DNA from: Hoeflea_A sp965228785
Lineage (GTDB): Bacteria > Pseudomonadota > Alphaproteobacteria > Rhizobiales > Rhizobiaceae
Assembly (NCBI GenBank): GCA_965228785.1
Contig: CBDDIF010000001.1
Coordinates: forward strand, 2,170,001-2,234,000
Reading direction: 5' to 3'
DNA length: 64,000 bases
This document shows positions 54,478 to 63,786 of the stretch, piece by piece (the stretch's first letter is position 1; each line of letters starts with the position of its first letter). Made by a program: the position numbers and the translations under genes. The notes below the pieces were generated by a model. The model worked only from the letters and a program-made list of their open reading frames with translations, was not told the DNA's origin and did not search any database.

Positions 54478-55176
54478 TCATATCGGCAGTTTTCCGACGG
54501 CGCCGATGGCAACGCTCGCCAGGTTGGCGATTGCCAGGGCGTCGTCCTGCAGCATGGTGAAGTTGTAGGCGGCGACGGCGATATCGTTTGCCGGAGAACT
54601 CTTGCACTTGAACATTTCCGGCGTGAGCACCGTCATCTCCAACGAGACGCTCGCCATCACCGGATAGAGCAACGGCGACAGCTCTTTCATCTCGACATTG
54701 AAAGTGGTGATGCGGATCGGCAGGATGATGCCGGGTCCAAGCATGAGCAGTGTCACCGGAACCTCCGGCCGCGCGGCCTGGGCTGCGGGATTGCCGGCCA
54801 GCGCCTGGGCGCTTGCGATCAGGTCGCCGAACAGGCCTTCCGACGCTTCGATCAGCTTTCGCAGGGCGGCGATACGCGGTGCAACGCCGGCGGCGAGCGC
54901 AAGTGGGTCGCCCTTTTCCAGGTCGTCGGTCGCGTCGAACTCGATCTCCATGGAAAAGGTCTCAGCCGGCCGAAATGGCTCTACCATGGGCGCCTGCGCC
55001 GTGCGGTTGGCGGAATCGCCTTCCATCTGCTGCGACGGCGTCAGCTTTCGGCTGATCCCTACGGGGTTGTATTGGAACGGAATAATGTTCGGGAGGATGA
55101 TGTTGAAATCCTCCGTGAGCTGGATGAAGGCGCCGCGGGTAAGAACGGCTGAACCGGGAAAACCTGGAAGCGACAT
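54478..55176 (-). CDS. CIS tube-like protein (Afp7 N-terminal part)
   Basis: This 232-residue protein matches the contractile injection system tube-initiator family that joins the hub to the tube. Visible traits are IIPFQYNPVGISRKLTPSQQ, FRPAETFSMEIEFDATDDLEKGDP and PVTLLMLGPGIILPIRITTFNVEMKELSPLLYPVMASVSLEM. The start overlaps the AAA+ stop by one base (TGATG). Confidence 0.85.
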   Translation of the reverse strand: MSLPGFPGSAVLTRGAFIQLTEDFNIILPNIIPFQYNPVGISRKLTPSQQMEGDSANRTAQAPMVEPFRPAETFSMEIEFDATDDLEKGDPLALAAGVAPRIAALRKLIEASEGLFGDLIASAQALAGNPAAQAARPEVPVTLLMLGPGIILPIRITTFNVEMKELSPLLYPVMASVSLEMTVLTPEMFKCKSSPANDIAVAAYNFTMLQDDALAIANLASVAIGAVGKLPI

Positions 55177-57146
55177 CAGCGTGTCCTCCGGGGCGGTTTG
55201 GGCTGTGCGGCCGGAACGGTGCGCCCTTCCTTGGCGAATTCACGCTTCAGTGCTCCTTCCAGGTCGGCGGCAGCGATGGCGCGCCCTCCACCGATGGCGG
55301 CGTATCGGGCGGTCAACACAGCGCTCTTGATTTGCGCCGGTGAGCTCTCATGCGTTTGCGCCAGTTCCTCGACCACCGGCGACAAAGCTGCCGTGTCGGC
55401 GCCGGCGGTTGCCAGCAGTTTCAGCCATAGATCGCGGCGCTCCGCCGGGCCCGGCATGGGAAATTCGACGATGTGGCGCAGGCGGCGGATGAAGGCCGGA
55501 TCGATCGCTGAGCGCCGGTTGGTCGACAGGAATACCAGGCCGGCATGCTCCTCCAGCAACTGCAGCAAGTGGTTGGTATCGGCATTGGCATAGCGGTCGC
55601 TGGCGTCGGCGCCGTCGGAGCGGCGGGCGAAATAGGCATCGGCCTCGTCGAAGAGCAGAGCCGCGCCCGACGCACGCGCCTCCTGGAATGCGGCTGAGAG
55701 GTTCTTCGCCGTTTCGCCGACATATTTGCTGGAGATGGCGGCCAGATCGATGATCAGCAGTGGAACGCAGAGTTCGCGGGCGACGATCTGGGCGGCCATT
55801 GATTTGCCCACGCCGGGCGGTCCGCTGAACAGAGCCGACTGTGCCGCTGTACCTGAAAACAGGCGCTCAGCTTCCGGGTCTGCGAGCAGTTCGTCGCGAT
55901 GACGCGCCTCGAAGGCGATGGCCTTGAGGCCCTGGATCACCGGCTCCGGCGCGACAAGGTCGTCCCAACGATAGGCCGGCTCGACGGCGCGGCCGGAACC
56001 GCTCAGCCGGGCACGGGCCCGAGCGCGCAAATGGGCACCGGCGTCCTCGGCGCTCTGCGGTGCGGTGCGGGCGACCTCGATGAGGTCGCCCAGGGAGATG
56101 CCGGGCATGGCGGCGACCATGCCGGCATCGCGTGCCGCCCCCGGCGCATGCGTCTTCCAAAGGTGTCGCCGCGTCTCGGTGGACGGCTCGGGCAGTGCGA
56201 CGCGCAGTTCGGCGCAGTCGCGGCGTTGCGGGATGGTCGTTCGTGGCGGTCGTATGAAAAACTGCAGCGGCGCATCGGGAATGCCCTCGGGCCAGAAAGC
56301 CACGTCGCCGCGCCAGATGATGGCAGCATCGGCGAACAGGGCGAAACGCTGGATGCGCAGGAATGAATCGAGCCATTGCGCGGATGGGATCAGCGGCGCA
56401 TTGACAATGAGCGCCTCGCGCCCGAGAGCTGCGCTGACATTGCCGGCAAAGTTGGCCCGGCCGGTGCTGTCACGTCCTTCGACGACGATCGAGACTGGAT
56501 TGGCGCGGCCAAGGATCGCGCCGGCCTGGGTGGCGGTCACTTCGACCGGCCACTCGGGCAGTGCGTCGAGCGGAGCCGAGCGGCGGACCGCAAAAACGAG
56601 ATTGCGGTCGAAGGCCAGGTGGCCAGACAGCCAGTCGACGATAACCGCATCGGCCTTGAAGACAGGTGGCTGGCCGCCCGGCTGCTCCTGCAGTTGCGCG
56701 AGTTGCCAGGTGCCGGCGCGGGCATTGGAGCGCCAGATTGGCCGAGCCGGATGGTCGAACAGCCGGGCCACCAGGGCAGCGGTCGGCAGAAACTGACCGG
56801 GCGAGCCCTGGGCGTGCGCGACGAGCGGCCCGAGCGCCGGCTCGACAGCGACGGCGACCGACAGGGACAGCAGATCGGCTTCTCCCGTCGGGATCTGGAA
56901 CAGCTCGGTCAGCCGGCGCCACGCGGCGCCTTCGGCGCCGGCCAACCGGTCTTCGATATCGGAGGCGTCGGCGCCGTAGGTCGTTGCCCGCCACTGTCTC
57001 TCAGCCAGCGGGTCGTCCTGCGGGCCGGCCACCGTGTCGAGCCAGGCGATGCGGGTTTCCAGCCGGTGCCGGGCCCGCACGGCCAGAAGTTCTGCTGCGC
57101 TTTGCAGGATGTGCGGCCGGGTGGCTTGTTTGGCGGTCGTCGTCAT
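55176..57146 (-). CDS. AAA+ ATPase of the eCIS operon (Afp15/Pvc15-like)
   Basis: This 656-residue ATPase has Walker A GPPGVGKS (442-449), Walker B LLFDEAD (497-503) and paired arginine-finger-like residues (IDPAFIRRLRH). The N-terminal 390 residues form a separate domain that is not ATPase-like. The same type of ATPase is conserved in Afp, PVC and MAC loci and is thought to load cargo or aid particle assembly. The start overlaps the DUF4255 stop by four bases (ATGA); a slightly longer frame upstream was not used. Confidence 0.93.
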   Translation of the reverse strand: MTTTAKQATRPHILQSAAELLAVRARHRLETRIAWLDTVAGPQDDPLAERQWRATTYGADASDIEDRLAGAEGAAWRRLTELFQIPTGEADLLSLSVAVAVEPALGPLVAHAQGSPGQFLPTAALVARLFDHPARPIWRSNARAGTWQLAQLQEQPGGQPPVFKADAVIVDWLSGHLAFDRNLVFAVRRSAPLDALPEWPVEVTATQAGAILGRANPVSIVVEGRDSTGRANFAGNVSAALGREALIVNAPLIPSAQWLDSFLRIQRFALFADAAIIWRGDVAFWPEGIPDAPLQFFIRPPRTTIPQRRDCAELRVALPEPSTETRRHLWKTHAPGAARDAGMVAAMPGISLGDLIEVARTAPQSAEDAGAHLRARARARLSGSGRAVEPAYRWDDLVAPEPVIQGLKAIAFEARHRDELLADPEAERLFSGTAAQSALFSGPPGVGKSMAAQIVARELCVPLLIIDLAAISSKYVGETAKNLSAAFQEARASGAALLFDEADAYFARRSDGADASDRYANADTNHLLQLLEEHAGLVFLSTNRRSAIDPAFIRRLRHIVEFPMPGPAERRDLWLKLLATAGADTAALSPVVEELAQTHESSPAQIKSAVLTARYAAIGGGRAIAAADLEGALKREFAKEGRTVPAAQPKPPRRTR

Positions 57147-58516
57147 GTCTGCACCCAGAATGGCTGGCTTTCGGCCCCGTTGACCCACAGCCGAACGTGA
57201 TGGAAACCCGAAACGGCGGCGTCGAACAGCGGATGGAATTCGAGACCCGTCGGCACTGGCAGGAAGAGGCCGGCATCGTCGGCGGCGACGCCCGAGAAGG
57301 CGCCGGTCTGATCGTAGACCGTGCCTCCGATGGACAGGGCATAGTCGAGGGCCGGATCGTCGAGGGTGAATTCCGGCGTGAGCTCCAGCACCATTCGGCC
57401 ATTTCCGCCCGGCGGGGTGACGTTGGCGATATGGGCACCGAGCGAGACATTGAGGCGGTTGCTTTCGGAGTCGGTGATGCGCGTCGTGCCGCCAGGTCCC
57501 GGCATTTCCTGACGTACACGCAAGCTCACCTGGTAGTTGCCGGGCAGGATGTCGACCAGGCGAACGCCCCCGGCTTGGCTGACCCGCAATGTGGGGCGGA
57601 AATTGAAGCTGGCGGTTTCACCGACAACCGTCGGCGCCCAATCCGGGTTGAGCGCGCTGTCGATCTCTGCGGACTCCAGCGTCGGATCGAGCGCGATCCA
57701 GTCGGTGTTGCGAAGCACGATGCGAGTATCGGGCTGGGTGCCCATGGCGGAACCGGCGATCCGGATTTCGGCGGGCGAAGGGACCAGGTCGGGGGCGAAG
57801 CTGGCACGTGCAGGATCGGCATTGACCGTCTGTGGACCAAGACCGGTCGCCGGTGGCGGCGTGAACATGATCTGCGAGGTGGCGCGGGTGAGCACTGGAG
57901 GTCCGCCGACTTCGACGAACAGGCCTACATCGTAGACCGTTCCTGAAACACTTTCTGTGGCTTCCGGTTCGAGGAACAGGGTGCGGACTTCGTAATAGGC
58001 GGCGAGCCGAACGGTGGCGCTGCTTTCGGCCGACCAGAAATTAATCGCGTCCTCCGGCGTGATCGGCCGCTGGATGATGTCTAGCCGTGATTGCGTGCCG
58101 ACGAGCGCCGGCGGCAGCACCGGCTCAGGCAACACGCCGCCGCGATCGAAACTCACGCTGTCGTCGATGCGCGGAAAGTCATGCATCGTCTTCATGGCGA
58201 GACCCATCAGATGATGCTGAGTTTCGGCATCGAAGATCTGGTTGACCTCGTGGTGGGCCGTCAGGATGTAGAACAGGTTGAGCGCCAGCGGATTGGTGGC
58301 AATCGGTGCATCGGCGGCCGGCCCCGGGCGGTTGCGGGTCGCCGGGTCTTCGACCACATGGAAAAGATGCAGGTTGATGGTATCTGAACCGCTGACACTC
58401 TCTGGCGGCATGACGGTGATGTTGAGCGCCGGCACTGTGCCGCGAAGGCGCTCTACATTGAAGCGCAGCAGCCGCGTCAGGGTCTGGGTTGCTGAGAAGA
58501 GGTCGGACGACAGCAT
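57143..58516 (-). CDS. DUF4255 tail-terminator protein (Afp16/Pvc16-like)
   Basis: This 457-residue protein has the DUF4255 domain at about 1-190 (MLSSDLFSATQTLTRLLRFN, INLHLFHVVEDPATRN, LALNLFYILTAHHE). The rest is beta-rich, with Ig-like segments (about 215-440). The Afp16 homologue caps the tube and sets its length. Strong GGAGG ribosome site 7 bases before the ATG. It lies 4 bases from the proline-rich gene. Confidence 0.92.
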   Translation of the reverse strand: MLSSDLFSATQTLTRLLRFNVERLRGTVPALNITVMPPESVSGSDTINLHLFHVVEDPATRNRPGPAADAPIATNPLALNLFYILTAHHEVNQIFDAETQHHLMGLAMKTMHDFPRIDDSVSFDRGGVLPEPVLPPALVGTQSRLDIIQRPITPEDAINFWSAESSATVRLAAYYEVRTLFLEPEATESVSGTVYDVGLFVEVGGPPVLTRATSQIMFTPPPATGLGPQTVNADPARASFAPDLVPSPAEIRIAGSAMGTQPDTRIVLRNTDWIALDPTLESAEIDSALNPDWAPTVVGETASFNFRPTLRVSQAGGVRLVDILPGNYQVSLRVRQEMPGPGGTTRITDSESNRLNVSLGAHIANVTPPGGNGRMVLELTPEFTLDDPALDYALSIGGTVYDQTGAFSGVAADDAGLFLPVPTGLEFHPLFDAAVSGFHHVRLWVNGAESQPFWVQT

Positions 58517-58520
58517 CGCT

Positions 58521-59507
58521 CTACCTCCGTCTCACGCCGAACAGCGTGCGCACCCGCATGCGCTGGGGCAACGGCCCGATCAGCGATGCCGCGGCGGCGG
58601 TTTTCGGCTGGGGACGGGGCCGCTCTACAGGCTCCGGCTGCTTGGCTTCCGGCACAGACTGCTCGGTCCGGACCACCTGTGGAGCCGGTTCGGTCCTTTC
58701 GATGATGATGGTTTCCGGTTCGGGCGCAGGCGGAGGCGGTGGGGCCGGGAGCGGCGGCGGATCGGCTGTGTGCTGTGTCTCCGCAGCGATCGAAGCCTGA
58801 TGCCGCTCGGCTGGGTGCGGAGGAGAATCCGCTGAGGCCAAAGGCTGAGCCAATTCCGGCGCGGGAAGGTTCTGGGTATCGGAACCACGCTCTTTCACCG
58901 GCCGGAATTCCGGAACAGGCCGTCGGGCTGTATCGGGTAACGGCAGAGGTCTCGGAGTGGGCAGGGGCGGAGAGGTTGGCTGCATAGGCGCTTCGGCCGT
59001 CGGTTGCGGATAGTCGATATCGAGACGGCGGAGAGGATGTTCCACGGGTGCCGGTGCCGGCTGCATTTCGTCCGAATCAGCTGCCGGCGCAGTGGGTTGA
59101 GCAGTTTCGCTGGTATCAGCCGAGGTGGGCGAAGGCGCTACAGGACCATCCGACGTGGCCGCCTCACGAGGCGTTGGCGATGGCCTTTCCTCTGATCGCC
59201 GCGCCTGCCAATTTGCTGGAGCGATTGCATCGTGTTCCGTAACTGCCCGTGGCCCTGAAGAATCGCGATGTGCAGCCGCTTCGAAACTCGCCTCCGGCGC
59301 AGGTAAATCGGGATCGCTCGGCTGTCCGGGTGGTGTCATGCCGATCAGACTTGCCAGCGCCGGATCATGCAGTCGCTGATCAGCCGCGGCGATGGGAGAA
59401 CGGGACGGCATTGCCGGTTTGGCGAAACTTGTGTCGCCTCCTGGAGAAGCGGTCGGCGCAGAGGCCGGCTGCGAGCGGTTGAGCAATCGTTGGAGATAAC
59501 CGGTCAC
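58521..59507 (-). CDS. Proline-rich protein of the eCIS operon
   Basis: This 328-residue protein has no domain I recognise. It is mostly disordered: Pro, Ala, Glu and Ser dominate, with stretches such as PPLPAPPPPPAPEPE near residue 255. A short ordered stretch may exist at each end (MTGYLQRLLNRSQ and LIGPLPQRMRVRTLFG). It uses a GTG start overlapping the previous stop by four bases (GTGA). The position between the hub-type gene and the terminator is unusual for a tape measure, but no other gene in the operon fills that role. Composition makes a classical helical tape measure unlikely. Confidence 0.72.
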   Translation of the reverse strand: MTGYLQRLLNRSQPASAPTASPGGDTSFAKPAMPSRSPIAAADQRLHDPALASLIGMTPPGQPSDPDLPAPEASFEAAAHRDSSGPRAVTEHDAIAPANWQARRSEERPSPTPREAATSDGPVAPSPTSADTSETAQPTAPAADSDEMQPAPAPVEHPLRRLDIDYPQPTAEAPMQPTSPPLPTPRPLPLPDTARRPVPEFRPVKERGSDTQNLPAPELAQPLASADSPPHPAERHQASIAAETQHTADPPPLPAPPPPPAPEPETIIIERTEPAPQVVRTEQSVPEAKQPEPVERPRPQPKTAAAASLIGPLPQRMRVRTLFGVRRR

Positions 59508-60259
59508 TGCACTCGCCTCAGGCGTTGTGCACCGGCTCGTTCGCTTTCGATCAACGCGGCATAGGCACGGCGATCAGCGCGACTAAGATCGAAGATTTCC
59601 TGTTGCGACCAGCCATATTGCGACGCCAGCAGATGAGCTTCACGGATCAGGAAAGGTCGCTCATTGGCGAGTGCCGATACAAGGTAGTCACCAAGGCTGA
59701 ACCGGACGGTCTGATGGCTATCACAGTGGGGGCACTGGGCTTCAATATCGAAATCGAAAACGGGTGCGGCGCGTTCGAGAAACGTCTCAACGCGCTCTGG
59801 GTCGGCCGCCGGTCCGCGAGTAATTCGTGACGGCAGTCGATCGGCTGCTTCTGCCAGGTCGGACATACGCGGCGCTCGGATGTCAAAGCCGTCTTCGACA
59901 TGCCACCAGCCGTCGGCATCCGGGGGTGCGAGGTCTGCGGCTTCCCTGTCCTGCTCGTCGGCGATGCGGCGCGGCCACAAATCAAACTCGAATGCATCGC
60001 CGCAGGCCTTGCAGGTCACGCGACACTCTGCGCGATCGCCGTAGAGTTTCTCGTAGATCGCCAGAAGAAGCCGGTCAAAGGCTGCGATGGACCAATCGTC
60101 CAATGTGATGGGCTGGCCGTTGACTTGGTGCGCAAGCTGCCGGGCGACCTGCTTTGCCGCCTGCGGATCTGTCCGATCGAGGCGGTGTTCGGTCCAGCCG
60201 TCCAGCTCTTTCAGGGAGAGGCGGATCGGTTCCGGCAACGCTGTGTCTATGAGGACCAT
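59504..60259 (-). CDS. T4-type baseplate hub assembly-like protein with two CxxC motifs
   Basis: This 251-residue protein has one CxxC at 83-86 (VTCKACG) and another at 176-179 (QCPHCD), likely a zinc site. Such layouts occur in T4 baseplate hub assembly proteins and in the matching small protein of eCIS loci. Residues 1-80 and 180-250 are helical (LDDWSIAAFDRLLLAIYEKLYG, QYGWSQQEIFDLSRADRRAYAALIE). It lies between tube and proline-rich genes. The identification is by motif and place. Confidence 0.7.
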   Translation of the reverse strand: MVLIDTALPEPIRLSLKELDGWTEHRLDRTDPQAAKQVARQLAHQVNGQPITLDDWSIAAFDRLLLAIYEKLYGDRAECRVTCKACGDAFEFDLWPRRIADEQDREAADLAPPDADGWWHVEDGFDIRAPRMSDLAEAADRLPSRITRGPAADPERVETFLERAAPVFDFDIEAQCPHCDSHQTVRFSLGDYLVSALANERPFLIREAHLLASQYGWSQQEIFDLSRADRRAYAALIESERAGAQRLRRVQ

Positions 60260-60313
60260 TGGACCACCCGAATTGGGAGAAGGGCGACCGGCGGCTTCTT
60301 CGCCGCCGGCGCG

Positions 60314-60814
60314 TTAGATTTCAGTCGGTTCGGCAACGCTGTCGTCGCGGATGAAGCCCTCGTGCGTGATGCCCAAGGTCTCGATACCGATCGCGTTGGC
60401 GTTGGCGTCCATTTCCGGCAACGGCTGGTATTCGGACACCCAGCAGCGGAAGACCTTCCAGCTCAGCACCTTCTGACCCGACAGGTTGTAGACGCTGATG
60501 ACGATGTCCTTGCGGAAATTGCGCAGCGAAACGGCGCCGTCGCCCTGGTAGTTGTGAACCAGATTGGCCCACTCCTCGAAATCCGGGTCATGCGACAGGC
60601 CGCGCTCCAGCATGATCGGCTCATAGGTCGAAAGGCCGGGTGATTTGCGCTTGCCGCTGAGGTCGCCACCGTCCCGATGCTCGACCAGTTCGGTGGTGCG
60701 TTTAAGCCCGCTGACCTTGCTTACGCCGGCGATGTCGCGACCGTCCCAACTGACGCGGAACTTGAAGTTCTTGTAGGGATCGATCCGGTAGGTGTTGACC
60801 GAGAACATGGCCAT
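60314..60814 (-). CDS. Tail tube protein (Afp1/gp19-like)
   Basis: This 166-residue inner-tube subunit stacks to form the hollow tube pushed out on contraction. Recognisable are the N-terminal FKFRVSWDGRDIAGVSKVSGLKR, the strand pair NLVHNYQGDGAVSLRNFRKDIVISVYN and WKVFRCWVSEYQPLPEMDANAN, typical of the T4 gp19/CIS tube family. Only one tube gene is present, whereas Afp has two extra tube paralogues. Confidence 0.93.
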   Translation of the reverse strand: MAMFSVNTYRIDPYKNFKFRVSWDGRDIAGVSKVSGLKRTTELVEHRDGGDLSGKRKSPGLSTYEPIMLERGLSHDPDFEEWANLVHNYQGDGAVSLRNFRKDIVISVYNLSGQKVLSWKVFRCWVSEYQPLPEMDANANAIGIETLGITHEGFIRDDSVAEPTEI

Positions 60815-60850
60815 GGGATGTGTCCTTTCTTCGCTTGTCCGCGGTCAGCT

Positions 60851-63265
60851 TCAGGCCGAAGCCTGGCCGGCGATCTGGGTGATGGTGAGCACAACGAATT
60901 CGGCCGGTTTCAGTGGCGCAAAGCCGACCCGCACATTGACGATGCCAAGATTGATATCGTTGGGCGTCGTTGTGGTGCTGTCGCAGAGCACGAAGAACGC
61001 GTCCGACTCCTTCGATCCGGCAAAGGCGCCCTGACGGAACAGCCCGCTCATGAACGAGCCGGCGGCCAGCCGGATCTGCGACCACAGGTCTTCGTCATTG
61101 GGCATGAAGACCGCGAATTTCAGTCCGCGGAACAGGCTTTCCTCGATGAACAGCATGGTGCGGCGCACCGGGATATACTTGTCGTCGATATTGCCTGAGC
61201 CGTCGAAGCCGACGAGGGTGCGAGCGCCCCAACTGACGACGCCTGAGGGGAATACCCGGATGGCGTTAAGTGCTTTCGGATTGATGCGGCCGTTGTCCAG
61301 GTCGGACATCGGGTGTTCCACGCCTATGACCCCGAGCACGCTGGAATCGATGCCGGCGCCGGCGCGCCAGACGCCGAAGCGGGCGTCGGTGCGGGCCATC
61401 AAGCCGGCGATCGAGCCGGAAGGATCGATCGCCTGTCCGGTCGTGCTGCCCGTCTGGGCGATGCGGAGGCGCGGCCAGAATGTTGCCGAGTTGCGGGTGT
61501 CGACGCCGATGCGCAGGCCGTCGATGCCGCCGACCGCGGCGTCGATGTCGGACCAATCGCCGCGTGGATCGACCAGCAGGAAGGCCCGCTGAGCAGCACA
61601 GAAGGAACTGGCTGCACCCCAGATGGCTGCGCGCATGTCGTCGGTCTGCCCGGAAGCGCGCGGCAGCACCATCAGGTTGAACAGTGAAACCTCGCGGCGA
61701 ATGCGGTCGAAGGCGGTGTTGTAGTCGCCGATGAGTGGCGCTGCGCCGTCGTCGCCCGGTGTCGCGGCGCCCCCGTCCTGGAACGGCCCAGCACCACCGC
61801 TGCCGGCGATCTGGCCGAGCGTGTAGGCGCTGACATTGTAGGCGTTGAGATTTGGCGCCGGGGCTCCGTCGTCGAACGGGTTGCCGGCGGCGCCGATATT
61901 GTAGGCGCCGGCGCCGCTGCTGGTCAGCCGCAGCGCCAGGTCGCCATCAGGCCCGCCTTCATCCGCCGACAATACGACGCGCCAGCCCTGACGTGTGGCT
62001 GCCCAGTCGGTGCCGGCCGAAACAGCGGCGGCCAGAGTATCGAGGTCAGATTGCATGTTTGACAGTGCGCCGACGGCGCCGACCGGCACGACGGCAGCCC
62101 CCTCGTATAGGCGGGTGGCATCGTTGACGAGGCCTGTGGCCGCCGTGACGTTGGCACCGGCACCGTCGACAAGGGTATAGCTCTGGATATTGTTACGCGG
62201 TTGGCTTGCCAATTCACGCAGCGCTTCGAGCTGATTGCTGTTGACGCCAAGACGGGCGCTGGCGTTGGTTGGTGCCGGCCGCACAGCCGAACTCGGATCG
62301 ACCTCGAGGCCGCCAGCGGCTGTGCCCAACATCATCGGAACGGACAGATCTGCACCCGAGGCCGGGGTGATGACCACCGGACCGTTGGCGCTTTCAAACC
62401 ACATCAGCCGGCCGCCGGTCACCGCGTTGGCGGCACCGGAATCGGAGTTGAAGGTGATCGTTGCCTGTCCGGCATACATGGCGTTGACGGCGGCCGCGAT
62501 CTGCGCGCCAGTGTTGTCCGGCTGGGTGATATCGTTGTTGCCGGCGGCTACCGTCACTTCGACAGCCGGCAGGTTATCAGCGCTGACTCGCAACCGGTTG
62601 GCGCCGCCATTGATCAGTGCATTGACGATGTCGAGGGCAGCAGTGGCATTGGCAGGAAAGACGATCCCGGACATCGACCAACCAATGCCGGCCGGCGCCG
62701 CGAGCGCCGAAGCGGTCGCCAGGTTGCTTGAGCCGTTGACGATGGTCTCGACAAAAAAGGCCGAGTTCGGATCCATGGACAGGCCGGAGAAACTTTCCGC
62801 ATCCTCGCGACTGAAAGTGCCGTCATCCTGCAGGCGTGAACGAAACAGGGTCATGTTGAAGCTGCGCTCGGGATTGGCGGTGGCGTAGTCCACCTCGGCG
62901 CGGATCAGATTGCCCTCGAGGCCGGCGTCGCGGGCGGTCAGGCGCAGGGCGTCACGGGGAGCCGCTTCTTCGGTGCGCAGCACCACATCGGCTTGAATGG
63001 CGTTGTTGGCAACGCGCACCACATAGGCCTGGGTGCCGCCATTGACGAAGAATTGGAACACCTGGTCAGCCAGTTCGCCATCGGTTTCGCTGCCATAGGT
63101 CCGTTCGAAATCAGCGAAGCTGCCGACAAACTCGGGCGAGAACATCGGACCCCGGCCGGCCATGCCGAGAAAGGCGGTGATCGACGTTCCGACGCCGGCA
63201 ATGGCGCGCGCGCCGGACGGTTCTTCGTTGACATAGACGCCGGGATAGCTGACCGCTACAGGCAT
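60851..63265 (-). CDS. Contractile tail sheath protein
   Basis: This 804-residue sheath subunit is large for the family because of an insertion in the middle. The N-terminus SYPGVYVNEEPSGARAIAGVGTSITAFLGMAGRGP and the C-terminus WGARTLVGFDGSGNIDDKYIPVRRTMLFIEESLFRGLKFAVFMPNDEDLW, then FFVLCDSTTTTPNDINLGIVNVRVGFAPLKPAEFVVLTI, are classical. It is the first gene of the operon. GGAGG stands six bases before this ATG; an ATG four codons upstream would overlap that site. Only one sheath gene is seen, against three in Afp and PVC. Confidence 0.95.
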   Translation of the reverse strand: MPVAVSYPGVYVNEEPSGARAIAGVGTSITAFLGMAGRGPMFSPEFVGSFADFERTYGSETDGELADQVFQFFVNGGTQAYVVRVANNAIQADVVLRTEEAAPRDALRLTARDAGLEGNLIRAEVDYATANPERSFNMTLFRSRLQDDGTFSREDAESFSGLSMDPNSAFFVETIVNGSSNLATASALAAPAGIGWSMSGIVFPANATAALDIVNALINGGANRLRVSADNLPAVEVTVAAGNNDITQPDNTGAQIAAAVNAMYAGQATITFNSDSGAANAVTGGRLMWFESANGPVVITPASGADLSVPMMLGTAAGGLEVDPSSAVRPAPTNASARLGVNSNQLEALRELASQPRNNIQSYTLVDGAGANVTAATGLVNDATRLYEGAAVVPVGAVGALSNMQSDLDTLAAAVSAGTDWAATRQGWRVVLSADEGGPDGDLALRLTSSGAGAYNIGAAGNPFDDGAPAPNLNAYNVSAYTLGQIAGSGGAGPFQDGGAATPGDDGAAPLIGDYNTAFDRIRREVSLFNLMVLPRASGQTDDMRAAIWGAASSFCAAQRAFLLVDPRGDWSDIDAAVGGIDGLRIGVDTRNSATFWPRLRIAQTGSTTGQAIDPSGSIAGLMARTDARFGVWRAGAGIDSSVLGVIGVEHPMSDLDNGRINPKALNAIRVFPSGVVSWGARTLVGFDGSGNIDDKYIPVRRTMLFIEESLFRGLKFAVFMPNDEDLWSQIRLAAGSFMSGLFRQGAFAGSKESDAFFVLCDSTTTTPNDINLGIVNVRVGFAPLKPAEFVVLTITQIAGQASA

Positions 63266-63786
63266 GTCGTCCTCCATGGGTTTTCAGCGAGAATGGGCGA
63301 TGCGAGGGGGCCCGCCGCGATGGCGGCGTGGGCGGAAACTTGCTGTTGTGCGTGCGGCTTCAAGGCCACGACGCGATCTCTCGGGATCGACCGACTCACA
63401 CGCACGGTCGCTGCATGCGAGCATGCGAAAACGGACGAACAATCGAGATGTTCAAAGGCGTATGAGGGCGCCGGATTCGGCAAACCGTTGTGTGGGTGCA
63501 TTGGTTCGAACTCGATCCGCTGCATGACCGTGCCGCAAGAAGCGACCTGATCAAGGGTTACCCCACACCTTGATGTCTCTGAGGATGACACAGAAAAACT
63601 TGACCCGCAACCGGTCGGATCAGATCAATTTATTCACACAATACTTCAGAAACGAAAGAATTTTTGAATTTCGGGAAAATCGCGAAAGTGAAAAATTTCG
63701 CTGGCACAAAGGCTTATTGCCGGAAACAGAAAATTTGAACCATCGACATTCTGCAACTCTGGATAGGAAATATTCTCTATTTCTAC
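63266..63786. other. Gene-free region upstream of the eCIS operon
   Basis: No convincing gene lies here. The half next to recQ is A+T-rich against its surroundings. An inverted repeat TCAAGG-N11-CCTTGA is seen at 63551-63573. The eCIS promoter should be in this stretch, but no pair of boxes could be picked with confidence. Confidence 0.6.

Noticed and set aside
35781..63265. Prophage or type VI secretion interpretation
   Set aside because: There are no capsid, portal, terminase, integrase or TssJLM genes; DUF4255, AAA+ and DUF4157 genes fit an eCIS.
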